This document shows, in pieces, positions 60,384 through 64,000 of a DNA stretch of 64,000 bases. The notes beneath the pieces are model-generated. The model did not search any database. It was not told the origin of the DNA and saw nothing but the letters and a program-made list of their open reading frames with translations. The position numbers and the translations under genes are program-made. Source of the DNA: Histomonas meleagridis. Its lineage: Eukaryota; Parabasalia; Tritrichomonadida; Dientamoebidae. Within the stretch, counting starts at the first letter, position 1. The number at the start of each line of letters is the position of its first letter. The stretch covers positions 62,001 through 126,000 of the forward strand of contig WSYJ01000135.1 of the NCBI GenBank assembly GCA_020186115.1, in the 5' to 3' direction.

Positions 60384-61430
60384 TCATTCGGCGTCTATAT
60401 CAAACTTATGTAAAATGGACAGTAACTTTCTATTGAATTCAGGTGATTCTTTTGGTTTAACTTTTTTCATTTTTTTCATTTCGATTTCGATTTTCTTTTT
60501 TTCTTTTTCCTCTTTTTCTTTTTTCCTTTTGCTCACTAATTCCTTTGCGTTTTCCCGTAACTTTGGGTCCGATTGAAACTTAGGATGGAACGTGAACACT
60601 TCTTCGTTCGTATTATTTTTAGGTTTTGCGCGTGGTTTGTTTCCGATTTCTTTTAATATTTGTTTACTTCGCTTCGACACGTACGATTTGATGACAAATA
60701 TTTTCTCTGTTTTAGGAGGAGGTGGTGTTAATGCCTTTGTGTAATTACTTTTTTCTTGGCGCGCAAGAAATTCGTTGTATTCTTGCGAATGAATTTTTTT
60801 GGTTTCGTTCGACGAAATCAAATTATCAAATGAGCGATTTTTGTATGCAGGTACACTAGACTCGATATAATGAACAAGTTCATTGTTGTTTCGTGGAGGA
60901 GTCGTAGTTAACATTTCTTTTTTGGTATCTGTTGCTGTTTTGGATTTGTGAATTTGTTGATGTGGTTCGTCATTTTTGGTTGTGTCATCTTGATTCGTTG
61001 TAACTAAGTTGTCAAATGAATGTTCTTGATATTTTGGAATATTTGTTTCGATAAATTGAACAAGTTCATTACTATTTGATGAAGCAGACGATGATAAAGA
61101 ATTTTGTTTTTCAAATACCTCAGAACCACCAGATATTTGGAGTTTTGTTTTTGGTTTAGAAGGAGTTTCTTTTTGTTCATTATTTTTATTAGATGGAACT
61201 AAATTATCTAATGAATGGTCTTGATATGTTGGAACACTTTCTTCAATAAATTGAGCAAGTTCACTACTATTTGAAGATGAAAACTCTTGATCTTCGTTTA
61301 ATTCATAATCTCCTGAAATCTGTAGTTTAACTTTTTTCTTTGGAATGTCTGAATATGCCTCTTCTTCTTCGTCGTCAAATGAAAGTGAAATTGCTTCACT
61401 AACATCATCCAGACTTTCTTTAGATGACAT
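60384..61430 (-). CDS. Unknown protein with a motif repeated three times
   Basis: 348 residues, hydrophilic, probably largely disordered. An acidic start (SFDDEEEEAYSD) is followed by a repeated unit of about 62-65 residues: KLQISG (35-40 and 96-101), then ELAQFIEESVPTYQDHSLDN (57-76), ELVQFIETNIPKYQEHSFDN (122-141) and ELVHYIESSVPAYKNRSFDN (184-203). The C-terminal third is basic with a Lys/Glu helix (KRKKEKEEKEKKKIEIEMKK). The repeated motif looks like a short linear or amphipathic binding element. No family recognised. The 99 bp to the Nup54 stop and the CCGCCGTTTAGCGG sequence upstream of the ATG are the only context. Confidence 0.6.
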   Translation of the reverse strand: MSSKESLDDVSEAISLSFDDEEEEAYSDIPKKKVKLQISGDYELNEDQEFSSSNSSELAQFIEESVPTYQDHSLDNLVPSNKNNEQKETPSKPKTKLQISGGSEVFEKQNSLSSSASSNSNELVQFIETNIPKYQEHSFDNLVTTNQDDTTKNDEPHQQIHKSKTATDTKKEMLTTTPPRNNNELVHYIESSVPAYKNRSFDNLISSNETKKIHSQEYNEFLARQEKSNYTKALTPPPPKTEKIFVIKSYVSKRSKQILKEIGNKPRAKPKNNTNEEVFTFHPKFQSDPKLRENAKELVSKRKKEKEEKEKKKIEIEMKKMKKVKPKESPEFNRKLLSILHKFDIDAE

Positions 61431-61529
61431 TATTTTCCGCTAAACGGCGGATTGGCAAAAAAGAAACAGTTCAAAAAATATGACATATTTACTTTTATTC
61501 AAATCTAAATTTAGTTCAGATCAAAAATT

Positions 61530-62570
61530 TCATTTTGAAGGGCTATCTGCAAGCGTTGTTTGGATTGCGGCGACTTGTTTCTCCAATTTCTTTGTTGCAG
61601 TCTCCAATGTATTTAATGCCTTGAAGTTACATTCGAGAATTTTTGTAATTGATGACAATGAATTCTTATCAATTGACATGTGGTTAACATTTCTACTCTG
61701 ATTTGCTCTTTTGGCTTTGTTTTTAAGGTCTTCTATCTTTGATTTCAATCTTGGTTCATCCATCTGTCTTTTTTTGAGTAACTGATTCATCTCTTCTTCA
61801 GTTTGGTTTAACTCTGGATATTGGTGGAGAACGTCCTCCATCTCAACAACTTCCATCAAGAGCTGGTTGATAGTATTTGAGTTCTGTCGAAGTTTTTCAA
61901 ATGATCCTTGTAATTCTGTTGAGTAAAAAGAAGACATTTCTCGAAGTTTTGTTTGGACAAGCTTCATCCTTTCTGTAAGGGCATCACCAATTGCTTTTTG
62001 AGTTTCGTATCGATTGTGTAATTCTGTAAACCCATATACTGGATGTGGCGCTAAATGTTCTGGATCAGGAGCTTCACGGCAGATGTTGGTCCAATCTTGC
62101 TGCATGATATTTTCTGGACATGTGGGATAATTTTGACCTGCTTTGTTATAGAATATAAAACAAAATTTGTAAGAAGGAGAATCCTTAGTATATGAATTAA
62201 GTAATTTCCAGATGCGCTTGAAGAGATCATCGTCTTGAATTACTGATGCATTTTGGGTTTTGGTTTGTGTGCCAGTAAAACTACCCCAACTAGTTTTTTG
62301 TTGTGAACCAAACGCTCCTTTGTTTGTACCAAATCCACCTGTATTACTTGTACCAAATCCACCTATATTACTTGTACCAAATCCACCTGTATTACTTGTA
62401 CCAAATCCACCTGTATTACTTGTACCAAATGCACCTGTACTACTTGTACCAAATCCACCTGTATTACTTGTACCAAACCCACCTGTATTACTTGTACCAA
62501 ATCCACCTGTATTACTTGTACCAAATCCACCTGTATTACTTGTACCAAATCCACTTGTGCTACCAAACAT
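61530..62570 (-). CDS. NUP54: FG nucleoporin NUP54/Nup57
   Basis: 346 residues. Residues 1-100 are FG repeats, nine copies of an 8-residue GFGTSNTG unit plus variants, which line the pore and bind importins. The rest is the NUP54 structured region: DDDLFKRIWKLLNSYTKDSP, then QQDWTNICREAPDPEHLAPH and PVYGFTELHNRYETQKAI (as in the animal WEQAKVDNPDSEKLIPVPMVGFKEL block), followed by coiled coils typical of the Nup62-Nup58-Nup54 trimer. It is shorter than animal NUP54 (about 500), mainly because of a short FG region. Divergent from PP2C by 169 bp. In the same window as an importin-like receptor, but not linked in any operon sense. Confidence 0.88.
   Translation of the reverse strand: MFGSTSGFGTSNTGGFGTSNTGGFGTSNTGGFGTSNTGGFGTSSTGAFGTSNTGGFGTSNTGGFGTSNIGGFGTSNTGGFGTNKGAFGSQQKTSWGSFTGTQTKTQNASVIQDDDLFKRIWKLLNSYTKDSPSYKFCFIFYNKAGQNYPTCPENIMQQDWTNICREAPDPEHLAPHPVYGFTELHNRYETQKAIGDALTERMKLVQTKLREMSSFYSTELQGSFEKLRQNSNTINQLLMEVVEMEDVLHQYPELNQTEEEMNQLLKKRQMDEPRLKSKIEDLKNKAKRANQSRNVNHMSIDKNSLSSITKILECNFKALNTLETATKKLEKQVAAIQTTLADSPSK
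62337..62552 (-). repeat. 24-bp minisatellite encoding FG repeats of NUP54
   Basis: Nine in-frame 24-nt units (216 nt) almost identical at the nucleotide level; differences are single bases (Asn to Ser, Thr to Ile, Gly to Ala). Near identity points to recent unit duplication. Confidence 0.9.
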
Positions 62571-62725
62571 TGTTTATTGGAGGGCTTCCTGTTTCTTAAG
62601 AATTTTTTTCAATGTATACCTGGTCAAATCATCTCGAGTTTTTTTTGAGTTTTGAGTGATGTTCACAAAAAGTTTATTCTGATACAAAAGTTTATTCTGA
62701 CAAAAAAATTTGAAAGGCAACAGTT

Positions 62726-62731
62726 ATCGTT
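62726..62731 (+). promoter_or_regulatory. ATCGTT element upstream of PP2C
   Basis: GTTATCGTTAACAAACG directly precedes the ATG; the ATCGTT lies 8 nt upstream. Same orientation relative to the gene as at the RING, GH47, DUF3447 and cyclophilin starts. Confidence 0.45.
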
Positions 62732-62739
62732 AACAAACG

Positions 62740-63534
62740 ATGGTGATAAGCGCCAGAAGAAAGGTTCAGGAAAAACATTTCTTCCTTCAAGGGAAGCAAA
62801 TATTTCCGGGTGGCCATGCAGAAGCAACTGGTAAACGTCCAACAATGGAAGATGCAGCAACAATTATTGGAGAATTTTCTGGACCAAACACTCAATTTTA
62901 TGGCGTTTTTGATGGACACGGAAGTGCAGAGCCATCACGTTTTGCTGCACAAAAACTCCCCTCATTAATTTCTGATAAGTTATCAAAGAACATCGACATT
63001 AAAGAATCCATCGTAAGTTCAATTAAAGAACTCAACGAAACTGCTGTTGAAAAATGGCGAACCAGTGGTACTACAGTTGCTATAGTTATCATCATGAATA
63101 ATAAATTATATACAGCCAATGTTGGCGACACGAGAATCATCTTAGTTCAAAACGGTATTGCCAAACGACTCTCTCAAGATCATAAAATCTCTGATCCTAA
63201 TGAACAAAAATCTGTATGTGATCGAGGTGGAGTCATTTTCCAAGATCGAGTGAATGGAATCCTTGCCTTAAGCCGTGCAGTTGGAGATGGCAACATTGCA
63301 GACTGTATTTCTTGCGAACCTTTCATTAACGAATCTGATTTTGACGATAACTGTAGTTTGATCATTGCATGTGATGGCGTTTGGGACGTAATGGAGGACC
63401 AAGAAGCAGCCGAGATCCTTTGCAGTGCTTCTGATGCAGCAGCGGCGGCTCGAGCAATCAAGGAAAAAGCAATTCAAAAAGGTACACAAGATAATGTAAC
63501 TGTAATCTGCGTTACTCTCAAGCCAAAAGAATAA
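62740..63534 (+). CDS. PP2C-family (PPM) serine/threonine phosphatase
   Basis: 264 residues with the full PPM motif set: GKRPTMEDA, GVFDGHGS (metal-binding Asp), TSGTTVAIVII, ANVGDTRIILVQNG, LSQDHK, RGGVIF, ILALSRAVGDGN, IIACDGVWDV and TQDNVTVICV. All metal-coordinating aspartates are present, so it should be an active Mn/Mg-dependent phosphatase. It is close to the minimal catalytic size, without targeting extension. The usual DGHGG reads DGHGS. The only start that gives a sensible N terminus is the ATG at 62740, right after the ATCGTTAAC element. The stop is TAAA. Confidence 0.95.
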   Translation: MVISARRKVQEKHFFLQGKQIFPGGHAEATGKRPTMEDAATIIGEFSGPNTQFYGVFDGHGSAEPSRFAAQKLPSLISDKLSKNIDIKESIVSSIKELNETAVEKWRTSGTTVAIVIIMNNKLYTANVGDTRIILVQNGIAKRLSQDHKISDPNEQKSVCDRGGVIFQDRVNGILALSRAVGDGNIADCISCEPFINESDFDDNCSLIIACDGVWDVMEDQEAAEILCSASDAAAAARAIKEKAIQKGTQDNVTVICVTLKPKE

Positions 63535-64000
63535 AATACCATTATATTGGTTAAGCTTTTATTTACTACAACACCAAAATGAACCTTTTACGAAATAGGT
63601 TCAACTAAGTAATTATTATTGAGATGGCGTAGAAGTTTATGTGTTATACCTTCAAAACAATCAGAGCTAAGATGTAATGGACTGATGTTATAGTAGCTGA
63701 TTTAAATCATCAATTGGTGGAAATTAAATGGTACAAATCTTCTTTTTAGCTTGATAAAGTTGTATATTTGTTGAATGAATATACGATTAATTTGAATGTT
63801 TAACATGGCAAAATGCTTTGTTTATTTGTCATTACTATTGCAACTTAAAGGTTGCAATGATTTGGAAGAAATACATTTCCATAAAAATCATTGAAATAAA
63901 AAATTATTATTCTTAAAAGAAAACGAATCCCATGAAAACAAAAAGAAATTAAGCAAATGTTTGGAAACCAAATAAGAATTTTATTATCTAAATGAGTAAT
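63535..64000. other. 3' flank of PP2C to window edge
   Basis: 466 bp AT-rich, no open frame or repeat that I can support. A later gene may start beyond the edge. Confidence 0.5.

Noticed and set aside
62260-62655. Plus-strand frame of about 131 codons rich in PNPPVLLV repeats
   Set aside because: It is the antisense of the 24-bp NUP54 FG-repeat array; a 3n repeat keeps other frames open. No promoter or independent motif.

Overview
The window looks like nuclear DNA of a parabasalid protist, most likely a Tritrichomonas-type trichomonad. The DNA is very AT-rich, with stop-to-stop coding genes on both strands that lack GT-AG introns. Spacers between genes are short, and start codons sit just downstream of TCA-type initiator-like sequences. 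Several gene types are typical of trichomonads: DUF3447-type ankyrin genes, very long BEACH-WD40 proteins, multi-pass membrane proteins with a cyclase-homology domain, and divergent small GTPases. About half of the stop codons are TAA followed directly by A (TAAA), the overlap reported for the poly(A) signal of Trichomonas vaginalis. Species assignment is inference; no rRNA or tRNA marker is present.

Layout: 0-2.5 kb holds the end of a coiled-coil gene and a RING-H2 ligase. 2.6-9.6 kb is a BEACH-WD40 giant with an eroded BEACH core. 9.7-14.3 kb carries a CAMK-like kinase, a stray ankyrin terminal exon, a GH47-like mannosidase, a Rab and a small membrane protein. 14.9-22.1 kb is a second BEACH-WD40 gene, split by a one-base homopolymer frameshift. 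22.4-31.9 kb is an accessory region: a DUF3447 ankyrin gene with a long tail of spaced repeats, an exostosin-like glycosyltransferase, decayed coding DNA and a second spaced ankyrin array. 32-38 kb has a CYFIP/Sra-1 homologue, a 29-bp satellite, a bromodomain-like protein and a BTB/BACK-like protein. 38.7-48.4 kb has a cyclase-homology membrane protein, an importin-beta-like protein, the proteasome subunit RPN9 and a bacterial-type GNAT acetyltransferase. 49-56.3 kb has a coiled-coil protein, a second DUF3447 ankyrin gene with spaced repeats, a cyclophilin and a truncated DUF3447 copy. 56.8-63.5 kb has a Ras-like pseudo-GTPase, a TBL1/Ebi-like LisH-WD40 protein, an unknown protein with an internal triplicate motif, NUP54 and a PP2C phosphatase.

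The most unusual structure is in the ankyrin loci (11.3, 22.4-24.0, 28.8-30.0 and 53.4-54.3 kb). Nearly every ankyrin module is an intact block of 30 codons (one has 29). Modules are separated by AT-rich spacers of 80, 81 or 63 nt. Spacer lengths ignore reading frame and most spacers carry stops, whereas the modules never break. Three of the four arrays end in an open terminal block with its own stop. This is what an intron in every repeat would look like, yet no conserved GT...AG pair is visible. It is either an unrecognised intron type or a frozen relic amplified as a unit, and is the best candidate here for something undescribed.

The other genes are mainly housekeeping: ubiquitin-proteasome (RING, RPN9), nuclear transport (importin, NUP54), corepressor (TBL1), actin control (CYFIP), trafficking (Rab, BEACH) and phospho-signalling (kinase, PP2C). 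There are no operons. Many genes are divergently paired over 50-200 bp shared promoters, and an AACGAT/ATCGTT element recurs just upstream of at least five start codons.
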